Assembly (NCBI GenBank): GCA_000818945.1
Contig: KN805396.1
Span: forward strand, 209,857-273,856
Direction of reading: 5' to 3'
DNA from: Schizochytrium sp. CCTCC M209059
Taxonomy: Eukaryota; Sar; Bigyra; Thraustochytrida; Thraustochytriidae
DNA length: 64,000 nt
This document shows positions 29,035 to 38,588 of the stretch, one piece after another. Position 1 is the stretch's first letter; each line of letters starts with the position of its first letter. Made by a program: the position numbers and the translations under genes. The notes beneath the pieces were generated by a model. It was not told where the DNA came from and ran no database searches. It saw only the letters and a program-made list of their open reading frames with translations.

Positions 29035-29976
29035 TCAATGATGAGCACGCCGAATGCGCGCGCGCTCCAGAAGAGCCTCGCCATTCGTGGTTATAGCACA
29101 TTGCGCCTGTTTAGGTGAGAGTCCAAAGGTTGTAGCGATGGCTGCCACCTGTTCCGGAGCGCGGAGTTGCAGCAGACTGTGACGAGGGTTGCCACTGCTT
29201 ACAATAATATTTGTATTGGCAGCTTTCTTCATGCTTCCTCCGCTCGTGTGTTCAAGCAGCCAGCGAGCATTTGAGATTGCTCGACTTCGCAAGGCCGTCC
29301 GCGCACCTGTGATGGGCATTGCCTCAATATAGCTGAGCTCCACAAAAACACGCGCGCGCCGCAAATCGAGCATCTCGGCAGGCCCCAGACGGAAAGGAAT
29401 CTTGTCTTCTGCAGTGAGGGGAATGTGAATTGCGTCAAAGGGAATCTGGCGCTGTGACGATTCGCGAACAAGTTGCATGGCAACTTGCAAGGCACGCACA
29501 CTCGTGATTCGCAAGACCACGAGGTCAAAGCTGGCCGTGACCGGATGCTGCAATACATAATTGAGACCCGCAATGCCTCGAAACTCTACAGTAAGACGTG
29601 TATATCGTTCAATTTCAGGCTCCGTCGTGGAAGCATCATCTCCGTTGCCCTTTCGCTTTCGCGCAAAGTAGTCTTGTACAGGAAGCTGGCCTCCCGTCGC
29701 GGTCGCAAGGCTTTCAGGCGCCGGCAGCTGCGCCTCGAGCGACTTTGGACCTTGGTCCTCTTTATCCGAGTCATCATCGTCGCTCTTCTCGCTCGCGTCT
29801 CCCCCCCGTGGCGGCTTGTTGGAGGAGGACGACGACGACTGTGCCTTTCGCCCTGCCGCCTGCAGCGCGCGGTCCGCGTCCACCACCCAGGAGATGGCCG
29901 CCACCGCCCATCCCAGCGAGGCCAAGGCTCCGAGAGTCTCCTCGGTGTGGCTGTCGAGGCCCACGTCCAGGTCCAT
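29035..29976 (-). CDS. RPP30: RNase P/MRP protein subunit p30 (RPP30/Rpp1)
   Basis: Protein subunit of RNase P (tRNA 5' maturation) and RNase MRP in the nucleus. The 313-residue protein opens MDLDVGLDSHTEETLGALASLGW, the usual first strand and helix of the PHP-like TIM barrel of p30. Later landmarks are TRLTVEFRG, FDLVVLRITSVRAL, FDAIHIPLTA, VFVELSYIEAM, NIIVSSGNP and LLQLRAPEQVAAIATTFGLSPKQAQCAI. An acidic Ser/Asp-rich insertion (about 45-95) interrupts the barrel. The ATG at 29976 aligns with the family N terminus; an upstream in-frame GTG is not needed. Confidence 0.93.
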   Translation of the reverse strand: MDLDVGLDSHTEETLGALASLGWAVAAISWVVDADRALQAAGRKAQSSSSSSNKPPRGGDASEKSDDDDSDKEDQGPKSLEAQLPAPESLATATGGQLPVQDYFARKRKGNGDDASTTEPEIERYTRLTVEFRGIAGLNYVLQHPVTASFDLVVLRITSVRALQVAMQLVRESSQRQIPFDAIHIPLTAEDKIPFRLGPAEMLDLRRARVFVELSYIEAMPITGARTALRSRAISNARWLLEHTSGGSMKKAANTNIIVSSGNPRHSLLQLRAPEQVAAIATTFGLSPKQAQCAITTNGEALLERARIRRAHH

Positions 29977-30660
29977 GACGCTGCCCGCGTCGCTCGCAGG
30001 TTTCTTTCCACGATGGTCGAGCCCGCCACGGCCTCCACCCGGACCTCGAGTTCGCTTGGTTGCGGACCTGCTCACAGCACCGCGGTCCTGAGGCAGCTAT
30101 AGCTAGGCCTAGTATCGAGCGACTGACTAGGCCTACACAGGTGGTAGAGGCGCTTCTGCGGCGGGATGGTGCAGTGCAGCGGCAGCTCGTCCACGAGCCT
30201 TCACAGCGGAGGCCTTTGCGCGCAGCCGCCTTGGTGGAGGGCGACCGACCGAGTTGCCTTTATTTGGCGGCCTCGTTGAGCAAGGATTTGTAGAAGCAAG
30301 GGCAATGCATCTGCATTAGGTCTAGAGAAGTCGAGTTTGTGGCCGTCTAGATCCTTTTTAGAAAAAGAGACCCAAACGACCCAGACGTCTAACAGCCTAT
30401 TTAAGCCGGTTACGACTATTATGTGCTTGCCTTCTTCTTCTTCTTGTTCGTCTTCTTGTTGTTGTTCGTCGTCTTGTTCATCTTGGACCAGCATCGTGAT
30501 GATGATCACGATGGTCGATGACGATCAAAAGCAAAGCAAAATGCCCGCGCGACGACGCACGGAGGCGCTCGGAGACCGCGCAGGGCAGGGAGGTCGCTTG
30601 CGAGTGGAAGCAGGCGGCAGCGGGGGACAAGGGGCCGGCGAACGAGGCGTGGACAACGGG
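29977..30660. other. Divergent promoter region between RPP30 and DNAJC3
   Basis: About 680 bp. It contains TAGGCCTA palindromes at 30104-30111 and 30128-30135 and a TTC/TTG run near 30433-30485. In-frame ATGs at 30421 and 30541 lie upstream of the chosen DNAJC3 start and give low-complexity extensions. Confidence 0.5.
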
Positions 30661-32211
30661 ATGAGGTGGCAACGGCGGCGCAGACCCAGGGCGGGTCGCG
30701 CAAGAGCACTCGCGGTGGTGCTGGCCCTGACCGCCCTGGCGCTGGCCGTTATCGCGACTATGTGTCCCGCGATAGCCGTAGCCCAGAGCGCGCAAGAGTG
30801 TAGTGCAGAAGACGCGAAGGAGGCCAAGAAGAAGGCCGGCAAGTTACGCAGCGATGGCGATGACGCCATGATGAAGAAACAGTACGCCGAAGCCTTGGCC
30901 CTGTACAGCGAGGCCATCAGTGTCGAGCCAAACAACGAAAAGAACTATTACAAACGGTACAAAGTCCACGATAAAACCGGCAAGTACAAGGCCGCTCTTG
31001 AAGACATTGATCACGCGCTGGAGATCAAACCCGACTACCTGAGCGCCATCGGCTTTCGCGCGAGGACGCTCATGTCGCTGGGACGCTGCATGGAGGCGGT
31101 CGCGGACTTTGGACGCCTGCTCAAAGCTAAACCGACTCATGGTGATGCCAAAAAGCTCTTGCCTAAGGCCCGAGAATGTGCACGCGAACTTGGCACAGGC
31201 GAGCAATTCATGAGGCAGAGAAATTATGCCGGCGCCGAGAAAAAGTTCACCGACGTCATGGACAACGTGGGCACCTCGGCTCATGTCAAGCAACTCCGCG
31301 CTGAGGCCCGCTTTCGCCAAGGAAAGTTCTATGAGTCTATCGCCGATGCCGGCGAGGTGCTCAAGGCTGATCCTGACAATCAAGAGGCGCTTTTGCTGCG
31401 CGGTCGTGGCTATTACCTCGTTGGTGACCACGAGATGGCGCTGCGGCACTTTCGCGAGGGGTTGAAGAAAGATCCAGAGCACGTTGCCACGAAAGAGGCG
31501 CTTCGAAAGGTGCAAAAGCTTGAGAAACTCAACAAGGATGCGGACGCCGCCGTTGCTCGAGGAACCACACAATCGCTCAAGGACGCCGCGAGCCTGTACG
31601 CTGAAGCCGTCAAGGTAGACCCCGAGCACCGCGAGTTTAACAAGAAGATTTCCACAAAGCTTTGCGCGGTGCATGCGCGCCTCAAGCAGGTGAAGGAGGC
31701 CAAGTTAATCTGCGAACAGGCGATTCGTTTCGATAAAAACGGTATCGAGCCATACGTCTCGCTGGCCGAGCTTCTCTCCTCCATGGCGGAGGAGACGCCG
31801 GACTTTGAGGAAGCCGTCCGTGCCTGGCATCGCGCCGCAGAGGTGGAACATGACAATCGCAAGGTACGCGACGGCTTGCATCGTGCCGAGGTGGCCCTCA
31901 AACAATCAAAGCAAAAGAACTACTACAAGATTCTCGGCGTTGCGCGGAATGCCGATGGAGGCACCATCAAGAAGGCGTATCGTAAACTCGCAAAGGAGAC
32001 GCATCCGGACCGACATGGCGAAAAGACCGAGGAGGAGCGCAAGGTTCTTCAGGAAAAGTTTGAGCTGATTGCCGAGTCCTATGAGGTCCTTTCTGACGAT
32101 GAGCTTCGAGCAAAGTATGACCGTGGCGAGGATGTCTTTGAAAATCAAGGCAATAATCAGCGTCAGCAACACGGTGGCTTTCCCTTTCGCTTTCATCGCA
32201 GGAGACCTTAA
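30661..32211 (+). CDS. DNAJC3: ER-lumenal TPR/J-domain co-chaperone, P58IPK (DNAJC3) type
   Basis: Binds unfolded clients with its TPRs and stimulates BiP through its J domain in the ER lumen. The 516-residue protein starts with a basic n-region and a hydrophobic signal (ALAVVLALTALALAVIA, about 16-32), cleaved before about residue 45. TPR motifs fill about 55-395, with YAEALALYSEAISVEPNN, YKAALEDIDHALEIKPDY and MALRHFREGLKKDPEH as clear units. The J domain is about 415-485: NYYKILGV, IKKAYRKLAKETHPDRHG with HPD, and SYEVLSDDELRAKYDRG. The end GGFPFRFHRRRP resembles the aromatic tail of DNAJC3 and there is no KDEL. Length matches the family (human 504). The ATG at 30661 was chosen because it starts the signal peptide. 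Confidence 0.93.
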   Translation: MRWQRRRRPRAGRARALAVVLALTALALAVIATMCPAIAVAQSAQECSAEDAKEAKKKAGKLRSDGDDAMMKKQYAEALALYSEAISVEPNNEKNYYKRYKVHDKTGKYKAALEDIDHALEIKPDYLSAIGFRARTLMSLGRCMEAVADFGRLLKAKPTHGDAKKLLPKARECARELGTGEQFMRQRNYAGAEKKFTDVMDNVGTSAHVKQLRAEARFRQGKFYESIADAGEVLKADPDNQEALLLRGRGYYLVGDHEMALRHFREGLKKDPEHVATKEALRKVQKLEKLNKDADAAVARGTTQSLKDAASLYAEAVKVDPEHREFNKKISTKLCAVHARLKQVKEAKLICEQAIRFDKNGIEPYVSLAELLSSMAEETPDFEEAVRAWHRAAEVEHDNRKVRDGLHRAEVALKQSKQKNYYKILGVARNADGGTIKKAYRKLAKETHPDRHGEKTEEERKVLQEKFELIAESYEVLSDDELRAKYDRGEDVFENQGNNQRQQHGGFPFRFHRRRP

Positions 32212-32295
32212 GTCTAAGTCAATCTTCTTTCTCTTTCATTTGTTCCATCTCTCTTTCCCCATTATAACAAAGAGCAACGCTGAATACGTTTGCTA

Positions 32296-32317
32296 TGATG
32301 ATGACGATGATAATGAC

Positions 32318-32352
<35 letters not shown>

Positions 32353-32377
32353 CGATGATGATGATGATGATGATGAG
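32296..32377. repeat. (GAT/GAC)n microsatellite
   Basis: About 80 bp of GATGAT and GACGAT units in the convergent gap between DNAJC3 and the next minus-strand gene, probably in the 3' UTR of one of them. Confidence 0.9.
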
Positions 32378-32430
32378 AAAGCATTCTTTTATTTAAAACA
32401 TGTACTCTTTTTCGCCTCTGGGCCCAAGCT

Positions 32431-34854
32431 TTAACGCTTTCGCTGGCGCTTTGAAGAACGGCGCGTCACCGGTGGACTTGGTGTAGCAGCAGAAACGCTA
32501 GTCGAAGTAGGAGTGGCCGGAGGATTAGTAGTGGTGGCTGTTGTTGATAAAGATGATGACAATGAGGATGATGGTTCAATGGCGCCTTCCGTGCTTTGAC
32601 GCGTACGCGGCGATCGTCGTGGCCTGCCTGTCTCGCTTGCGGATGATTTCGTCATCGAGGAGACCGAACGTAAGGAGCGCTTGCGTGAGCGAGTCGATGG
32701 CGCCGTGATTGACTTCCTTTGCGAGATTGGGTTCTCCGCGGGGGGTGTAGCAGCTGCGGCGAGAGAATCTACGGTCGGAATCTCTACCATGGACGTAACG
32801 CCCTCGAGGTTGGCCGATGTTACATCGCCACCGCGGACATCGTCACCATCGGTACCGGCTTGAGCGTCTGTTGCACCTGAAGTAGTCGTAACAGTAGTAG
32901 TAGCAGCAGCAGCAGCAGCAGAGTCACCAGCAGAAGCAAAAGTACTAGCATTCTCTGCAGCGGTTTTAAGACGCGACCGCGCAGATAAGGCCGCCAGACG
33001 CCGTACGGCATCAGCGCTGTTTCCAGTGCTTTTAGGTGAAGGGGATGAGATGGATACACGCCGACGTTGGTCGCGAGGTGATCGTGCACGTTGCGAAAGA
33101 GATTGCCGCCTCACGCGTTCTTCCTCCTTGAGTCGTTTTTGCTCTTCAAGATGAGCTTCCCACTCGGCACTCGCAGTCTCACGGGCAATCGCATGGCGCG
33201 CAGAATATATTTCGTCCCGAGGATCATCCTTTGGGGCGCCGGGACCCGGAGTCGCTGGGTCCTTACGCCAGTCGTGGACGCGCCAAGAAGGCAGATCCAC
33301 ATCAGTGCCCTGGGCAGTCTTCTTTGCTGCGTCCTCAAAATTTCGCTCCGAATCGTCGTTGGACATAGGCCATGTGGGTGACGCGCGCGGATCTAATGCG
33401 GATGAATTATCAGCGACCTCGCTCGTCGCGTCCGCGTTTGCATACGCGTTACCCCCAGAGACCCCCGCAGCAGAAAGAGCGGCTCCTCTTGCACTTTTGA
33501 CTCGAGCTAAAGGCGACGCATAGTGACGAGTTTCCTCGGTCCCGCTCACGCGGAACTGCACAACAATATCAGCAAAGTCGAAAGGTTCCGTGCTAACTTC
33601 TTCCTGCAGGCGGACACTCATATTGGGCCCCACAAACTCTGCAACTGGAGCCATGAACTTGGGTGCGCGAATCTTGGGGCCGTCCCGCGGCCCAATGACT
33701 CTGACTGCGTCGAGGGTCTCGTCCAAACTTGTGCTCCTTGCGCGCCCTTTTTCGGGCTCGACGCCTGCCTTAGACGGTGGACGCTGATTCAAATACCGCT
33801 TGCGGGCTGCACAGAGCTCGTCAAAAGCCCGCGGGCCATTTTGAAAAAGGACCTCCCGGACACGATTTACGTGCTCCCGCGCGCGTCGCACGCGCGCTGC
33901 GATTTCCGAGTTGGCGTCGCAAAGTCCAGCACTGTACTGGACGGAAGAGGCCGGATTCATTGCGAGCCCGAGCGCTGCATTTGACGCGTTGGCGTTGCGA
34001 GAGGAGACGCTTGCGTTGGCCTCGAGTTCTCTCTCAAGACTCTCGGGCATGAGACTTGCACTTGATGGCAAAAAGAAGCGTGCGCGTGTGGCATGCTGAG
34101 CCGCTGGATCTACTGCCTTGATCTCTCCAGTTGTGTTCTTGGGGAGGGCAGGCGTTGTGCAAGTCTTTTGGCCCAAGTCCTTGGTTGGCGTGGCCTCCCG
34201 GTCCGGTTGCGATGACGCAGATGGATTGCTCGCAGCTACTTCAGGTTGGATATTCTCAAGTGCTCTGGGAAAGATCTCTTGCAAGGCTTTTGCTTCCTTT
34301 GCGAGGAGGCTCTCCTTGCGTGCTTGTAACTCGAGCACGCGGGCGAGAAGATCGTCAATGTTGGAAAGAGCGTCATCCTGAGACCGCCGGATCACGAGCC
34401 CAAGCGGGGCATTGCTAGCCTGACCGTCCGCAGCGACAATAACTCTCTGGAGGGAGGTGGTCCCGCGCTCACCTGCCATGGCCCCATCCTTGGCGCGGTG
34501 AAGCGGTGTGTCGGGGAGAGTTTCTAAGAGGCCCAGCGCCAGGAAGACATTGAGACAAGACCTTGTCCACACTGGAGCGTACTCTGGTCCAACACCAAGC
34601 TGCTGACATGCGCCCTCGAGAAGGTCGGCGAGCTCCGCAAAGGTTCCCTCAAAGGGCTCCTGATACTGGCCCAGGAGGTGTAGCACCGACGACGCGAGCA
34701 CCTCTTGCAACGACAAAGGGTCACGGCCCGCGGTGCTGAGGCCATCTGCCGCGGCTGCAGCAGCAGCTGCCGCTGCGGCGGCCGCTCCCGTCGGCCCGCG
34801 CTTCCGCGAGGGGCATAGCGCTGCCAGCGCGCTCGCCGCGCGCGCTCGCTTCAT
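32431..34854 (-). CDS. Uncharacterised low-complexity, Ala/Ser/Thr-rich protein
   Basis: Not recognised. The 807-residue product has an N-terminal basic segment with poly-Ala (about 20-36), then a compact, helical, leucine-rich region (about 45-125; LSLQEVLASSVLHLLGQYQ, RSCLNVFLALGLLET) that could be a small folded domain. A short coiled coil (LLARVLELQARKESLLAKE) follows near 180. A further ordered patch lies at about 315-440 (EIAARVRRAREHVNRVREVL; FDFADIVVQFRVSG). The remainder is Ala/Ser/Thr-rich and disordered, ending in a basic RRSSKRQRKR tail that looks like a nuclear localisation signal. The ATG at 34854 is the first in frame. Confidence 0.65.
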   Translation of the reverse strand: MKRARAASALAALCPSRKRGPTGAAAAAAAAAAAAADGLSTAGRDPLSLQEVLASSVLHLLGQYQEPFEGTFAELADLLEGACQQLGVGPEYAPVWTRSCLNVFLALGLLETLPDTPLHRAKDGAMAGERGTTSLQRVIVAADGQASNAPLGLVIRRSQDDALSNIDDLLARVLELQARKESLLAKEAKALQEIFPRALENIQPEVAASNPSASSQPDREATPTKDLGQKTCTTPALPKNTTGEIKAVDPAAQHATRARFFLPSSASLMPESLERELEANASVSSRNANASNAALGLAMNPASSVQYSAGLCDANSEIAARVRRAREHVNRVREVLFQNGPRAFDELCAARKRYLNQRPPSKAGVEPEKGRARSTSLDETLDAVRVIGPRDGPKIRAPKFMAPVAEFVGPNMSVRLQEEVSTEPFDFADIVVQFRVSGTEETRHYASPLARVKSARGAALSAAGVSGGNAYANADATSEVADNSSALDPRASPTWPMSNDDSERNFEDAAKKTAQGTDVDLPSWRVHDWRKDPATPGPGAPKDDPRDEIYSARHAIARETASAEWEAHLEEQKRLKEEERVRRQSLSQRARSPRDQRRRVSISSPSPKSTGNSADAVRRLAALSARSRLKTAAENASTFASAGDSAAAAAATTTVTTTSGATDAQAGTDGDDVRGGDVTSANLEGVTSMVEIPTVDSLAAAATPPAENPISQRKSITAPSTRSRKRSLRSVSSMTKSSASETGRPRRSPRTRQSTEGAIEPSSSLSSSLSTTATTTNPPATPTSTSVSAATPSPPVTRRSSKRQRKR

Positions 34855-35094
34855 GCTCGCTCGCCAACACACAATGGCTTGCTTTGCTTCGGCAAGCGAA
34901 AAACGCCAAGCTAGGCAGGATTGATTGTGTTGCGACTTTGGTGGCTATTTGATGATGATTTTTGATGGCCTCGCTCACTTACTACACGATGAGGACACGC
35001 ACGAAAGCGAATCCGATGCGAGAATGTGCTGCTTGGTGCAATGCATTCTTATCGATATACTAACGCAATGCTGCGTCCTGCCTCGGGGCTCCGT

Positions 35095-36111
35095 TTATGA
35101 AGCGAAAGATTGCATGTCTGATGTTTGAAGAAATGAATGATAAAAAATTAACCCACACGAGAATCTCTTTTGGCACTGAGAGAGCAGCAACAAATTCAAT
35201 ATCAATTCCCTCTTGGTAAATGCACCATGCATTTTTTCAATGCGTATAATGAGCTCTTTGTAAAAGCCCTTGGCTAAGTATAGACGACACTGAAAAGGCA
35301 TGGACTCCATTTCTGAAAAGAGGTGCTTGGCCGATACCGGAGCATCGTCAATGTACTTGGAGAAGTTGGCAACACCTGTACGAGTGGGATTGCCCTCGTG
35401 CACAAGCGAAATGATTTTGTTCCCTTGCAACGCTGTTTCCAGCTCCATTTTCGCAGCGCCAGAGAATACCGACTTGGAAAGAAAAAGCAAATAGCACTTG
35501 GACTCACAATTGCCACGTCTCGTGGCATCCTCTGCGAGCTTACCCTCGATCTCCTCGTCAATGTAGACACGAAGTCCGCGATTCCGAAGCTTCTCCGCCA
35601 TAAGTTGCAGGCACAAGTGCATTAATCTACCATGGGCTTCTAAAGACGCGGTACTCGAGCCCGCCGGGGAGCGGAATGTTCTCCTTCTCCACGGAACTCG
35701 TATCCTCCACAGCTTCCGTCAGTGAGGCGTCCTCCAAAAAAAGGAGCAAACTCTGCAGCCCTGGCATTCTTCGGTACCCACAGACATGACGAGGCATTCC
35801 CCGGACTCTCGCGCCTCGACCACGTCATCATACGTGACCATCACAGAGTCGTCTGTCGGGGACTGCAGCAGGAGTTTCCACGGTAAGTCCCGAAACACGG
35901 CATCGCGCGCTTCGCGAAAGATACTCACCAGCGTCTTTCAAGTGTGGTCTACAAGCATGTGCGAAGCGAAACGAAATGTTCCTACTTTTTCATGAGTGTC
36001 GAATAGTACCGCCTTGAGAACTCACGCGAGGTGTTCGATGAAGCTTTGGTCCGTCTCAGGCTCTTCGCTGTCCTCAAAGACAGAATGGAGTGCACCACAA
36101 AGCTTCTCCAT
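35095..36111 (-). CDS. TIR-like domain protein, spliced; exon structure uncertain
   Basis: The best supported piece is 35095-35639, whose product contains CLQLMAEKLRNRGLRVYIDEE, CYLLFLSKSVFSGAAKMELE and NKIISLVHEGNP, the pattern of a TIR domain (helix A, box 2-like, core strands). It has no convincing start of its own. A three-exon model works: exon 1 36026-36111 (ATG at 36111; MEKLCGALHSVFEDSEEP), exon 2 35929-35981 or 35929-35948, exon 3 35095-35639. Both introns use GTGAGT donors (36025, 35928); acceptors are tag at 35982 or 35949, and tttag at 35640. With the longer exon 2 the join reads ANISFRFAHACRPH then EAHGRLMHLCL, giving a plausible first TIR strand, but intron 1 is then only 44 bp. 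Function (NAD hydrolysis or scaffold) is unknown. Confidence 0.42.
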
Positions 36112-36426
36112 TATGACCTCGGCTCAAATATTTTTTTAAATTTAAATTCACCGCCGAGTTTCGCGTGTCAGGCTTTTTCGCGGGAGGTTCGCAAGCATGT
36201 GTTGGTTGGTCAGAGGGCACCAAGTTCTTGTCATGGCGCTTTGCCGAGTTCTTGTCATGGCGCTTTGCCAAGTGGATGTGGTTGTCTCGTCTCGCGGCCT
36301 TTTCCTCGAATCGTTCTTTTCTTCTTCACCATTGGCATTGTAAAGTAGGAAGTGTTCATCCATCGAGCAAGATGTGGCCGTCGTCGTCAACATTCTCGAT
36401 TCTGCTCGAGTTGCACGCGGACGACG
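36112..36426. other. Divergent region between TIR-like and Sec14-like genes
   Basis: 315 bp. It contains an AT-rich box near 36126-36148 and two tandem 24-bp units (36223-36246 and 36247-36270) around cttgtcatggcgctttgcc. Otherwise nothing is seen. Confidence 0.5.
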
Positions 36427-38289
36427 ATGAAGGCTCCGCGGCCGCGGCAGCCGGAACCGGGCGCAGCGGCGGCCGAGAAGGAGACGAGCGTGCCTGAGAG
36501 CGTACAAAACTTCCTCGTCAAGCTCGGTCCGCTGCGAGATGCTGTGCACGACGACGAGGCGCTGCGTGCGAGGCTGCAGCTCGGCGCGGAGTCCGAGGAC
36601 GCGTTTCTGTCGCGCTTCATCATCGCAACGAACGGAGATGTCAATGCGGCAGTGAAACAGATCCGCGAGTTCGTCGCGTGGTACGAAGACCTCGATATTG
36701 AGCGTATGCATCGGCTTCCCGCCCAGGAAGTACTGCAAATCTCTTGCGACCTACGTTATGTTGACGAACGATATCCTCTTTTTATTCGTGGCACAGACCG
36801 CTATGGACACCCTGTGCTCTACGCAAAGAACGGAAGTCTCAACATTAACCAGATCTTTGAGCATGTCGAGGAGGCGAACTTTATTCGGTATCATAGCTGG
36901 CTGCGAGAACGTATGATGCGCATGCGCGACGTGCAGCTTGCCGAAAGACCCGATTCTTTTTCGACGCGACCTTATAGCCCGCTCGATGCTCAGTACACGG
37001 TGGTGATGGACTTTGAGGGCGCTTCCATGTCGCAACTCAAGAAACCGTTCACAAGCATCATCAAGAAAACCATGCACATTGATCAGACCTATTACCCCGA
37101 GCGAATGTTTCGCTCAGTGCTCATCAATGTGCCTTTGCTATTTTCCGCGTGCTGGTCGATCGTCAAAAACTTTCTCGACAAGGACACACTCACCAAATTA
37201 CGCATAGTTCGTTCTGACTATTTCAAGTATCTCGAGGAGATCATTGACCCTGCACAAATCCCCTCGGACTTTGGAGGCAAGGCGCCCAAACTTACTTATG
37301 AAGATCACGCAAGCCAGGTCACGGAGCGGTTTTTTTCAAGCCGCGCAGCAAACGAGAAAAGGAATCTCTCATCTACGACCTTTTCAGATGCTGCAACAGC
37401 TCAAGATAATGACACAGCTTTCAATGCAACTCGCGCCGCGGACGTGTCGGGTACTGGGCAAAGCAGTAATTCAGATGCAGAGAGAAGTGTAAAGAAGGAA
37501 GTGAATGAAGAAAACGATAGAAAATCTCTTCGAGAGAGCAAAATGGTAAATATCGCCCGACCAAAGGCAGCAAATGTAGTGAACGAGAGCGCTGCCGCTG
37601 CTGCCGCTGCTGCCGCTGCTGCCGCTGCCGCTGCTGCTGCTGCTGCCGCTCCTACTCCTGCTTCTGTTCCTCCTGCTCCTTCTGTTGATCCTGCTGCTGC
37701 TCCAACGGTAGTAGCGTCCAACGTTGACGAGTCCGAAATTTACCGCGGGCACCTCAAAGATGCTGCTTCTCAGATGACTGATGCGCTCACTGTGGAACCT
37801 CGGCAAGCAACGAGTGCAGTGGCCGACCTACAAGTTGCGCTCTTGCGAGCATACCTAGAGTTTGAGCTCGTCGAACGCGAGACGCTCGAAGAAAACGAGT
37901 ATCTTCGACGGCAGATCGCAGAACGGCGGAGCGAAATTGAAGGGGAACAGAGAACCAGCGCAAGAGGACTGTCAACGCCGCCAGCCCCCAGAGACGCAGA
38001 AAGTTTTGTGTCATCTCCGTCCTCCAAGGTCTTGGAGCCCTTGGACAATGAAATTGGCGTATTGGAGAATCGAATCGAGACGTTGCGACGAGAGCTCGAG
38101 GGGACACTTGAAGAAACTAGCGCTCATCAACGCGCAATTAGCTTTGCTCGCGCCTTTATTGAGGATGGCGAACACGTCCAGGAACCGGATCATCGATCCC
38201 TCACGCTCGAAGCCGAAAAGCAAAAACTTTTGGTTGAGCGCGATGCGCTTTTGCAGACTCTCGAAAAGGCTAGACTTCCTCTACCTTGA
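36427..38289 (+). CDS. CRAL-TRIO (Sec14-like) lipid-transfer domain protein with C-terminal coiled coil
   Basis: 620 residues. A CRAL-TRIO N-terminal helical segment (about 50-90; FLSRFIIATNGDVNAAVKQI) is followed by the lipid-binding domain (about 100-290): RYPLFIRGTDRYGHPVLYAK, YTVVMDFEGASMSQLKK, YYPERMFRSVLINVPLLFSACWSIVKNFLD, and IPSDFGGKAP, which corresponds to the Sec14 LPxxxGG region. It probably moves a phosphoinositide or similar lipid between membranes. The C-terminal half has a Lys/Glu-rich linker, a poly-Ala tract (about 391-418, GCT/GCC repeats), and coiled coil (about 470-610). The ATG at 36427 is the first in frame (an upstream GTG is not used). Confidence 0.88.
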   Translation: MKAPRPRQPEPGAAAAEKETSVPESVQNFLVKLGPLRDAVHDDEALRARLQLGAESEDAFLSRFIIATNGDVNAAVKQIREFVAWYEDLDIERMHRLPAQEVLQISCDLRYVDERYPLFIRGTDRYGHPVLYAKNGSLNINQIFEHVEEANFIRYHSWLRERMMRMRDVQLAERPDSFSTRPYSPLDAQYTVVMDFEGASMSQLKKPFTSIIKKTMHIDQTYYPERMFRSVLINVPLLFSACWSIVKNFLDKDTLTKLRIVRSDYFKYLEEIIDPAQIPSDFGGKAPKLTYEDHASQVTERFFSSRAANEKRNLSSTTFSDAATAQDNDTAFNATRAADVSGTGQSSNSDAERSVKKEVNEENDRKSLRESKMVNIARPKAANVVNESAAAAAAAAAAAAAAAAAAAAPTPASVPPAPSVDPAAAPTVVASNVDESEIYRGHLKDAASQMTDALTVEPRQATSAVADLQVALLRAYLEFELVERETLEENEYLRRQIAERRSEIEGEQRTSARGLSTPPAPRDAESFVSSPSSKVLEPLDNEIGVLENRIETLRRELEGTLEETSAHQRAISFARAFIEDGEHVQEPDHRSLTLEAEKQKLLVERDALLQTLEKARLPLP

Positions 38290-38588
38290 CTGGATGATCT
38301 CAGATCAAGTGGCTGACATCACCACAACATTTGCTTTCGGAAAGCGAAAGCAATTTTTTTGTTGTCAAAGCCGCTTGCATTCTTGCCGATGCGATGCAAA
38401 AGGTGGACAACTGCGTTCACCAATCAGACTAAACTGGAGAGGGAAAATGCAAAGAGGAAGTTGTGGAAGGAATTTAATCCTATTTCCTTTTTTTTTTCTT
38501 TGATCAATCAAATCAAGGATTAAATCTAAATTTCCGTTTTGTTGTATTGTACAGAGTGAGAAATGCGACAAAGGCATGGAACAGTAAA

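Noticed and set aside
35095..35990. Reading the TIR-like locus as a pseudogene with frameshifts
   Set aside because: A model with two GTGAGT-donor introns gives a continuous protein, so decay is not required, though not excluded.
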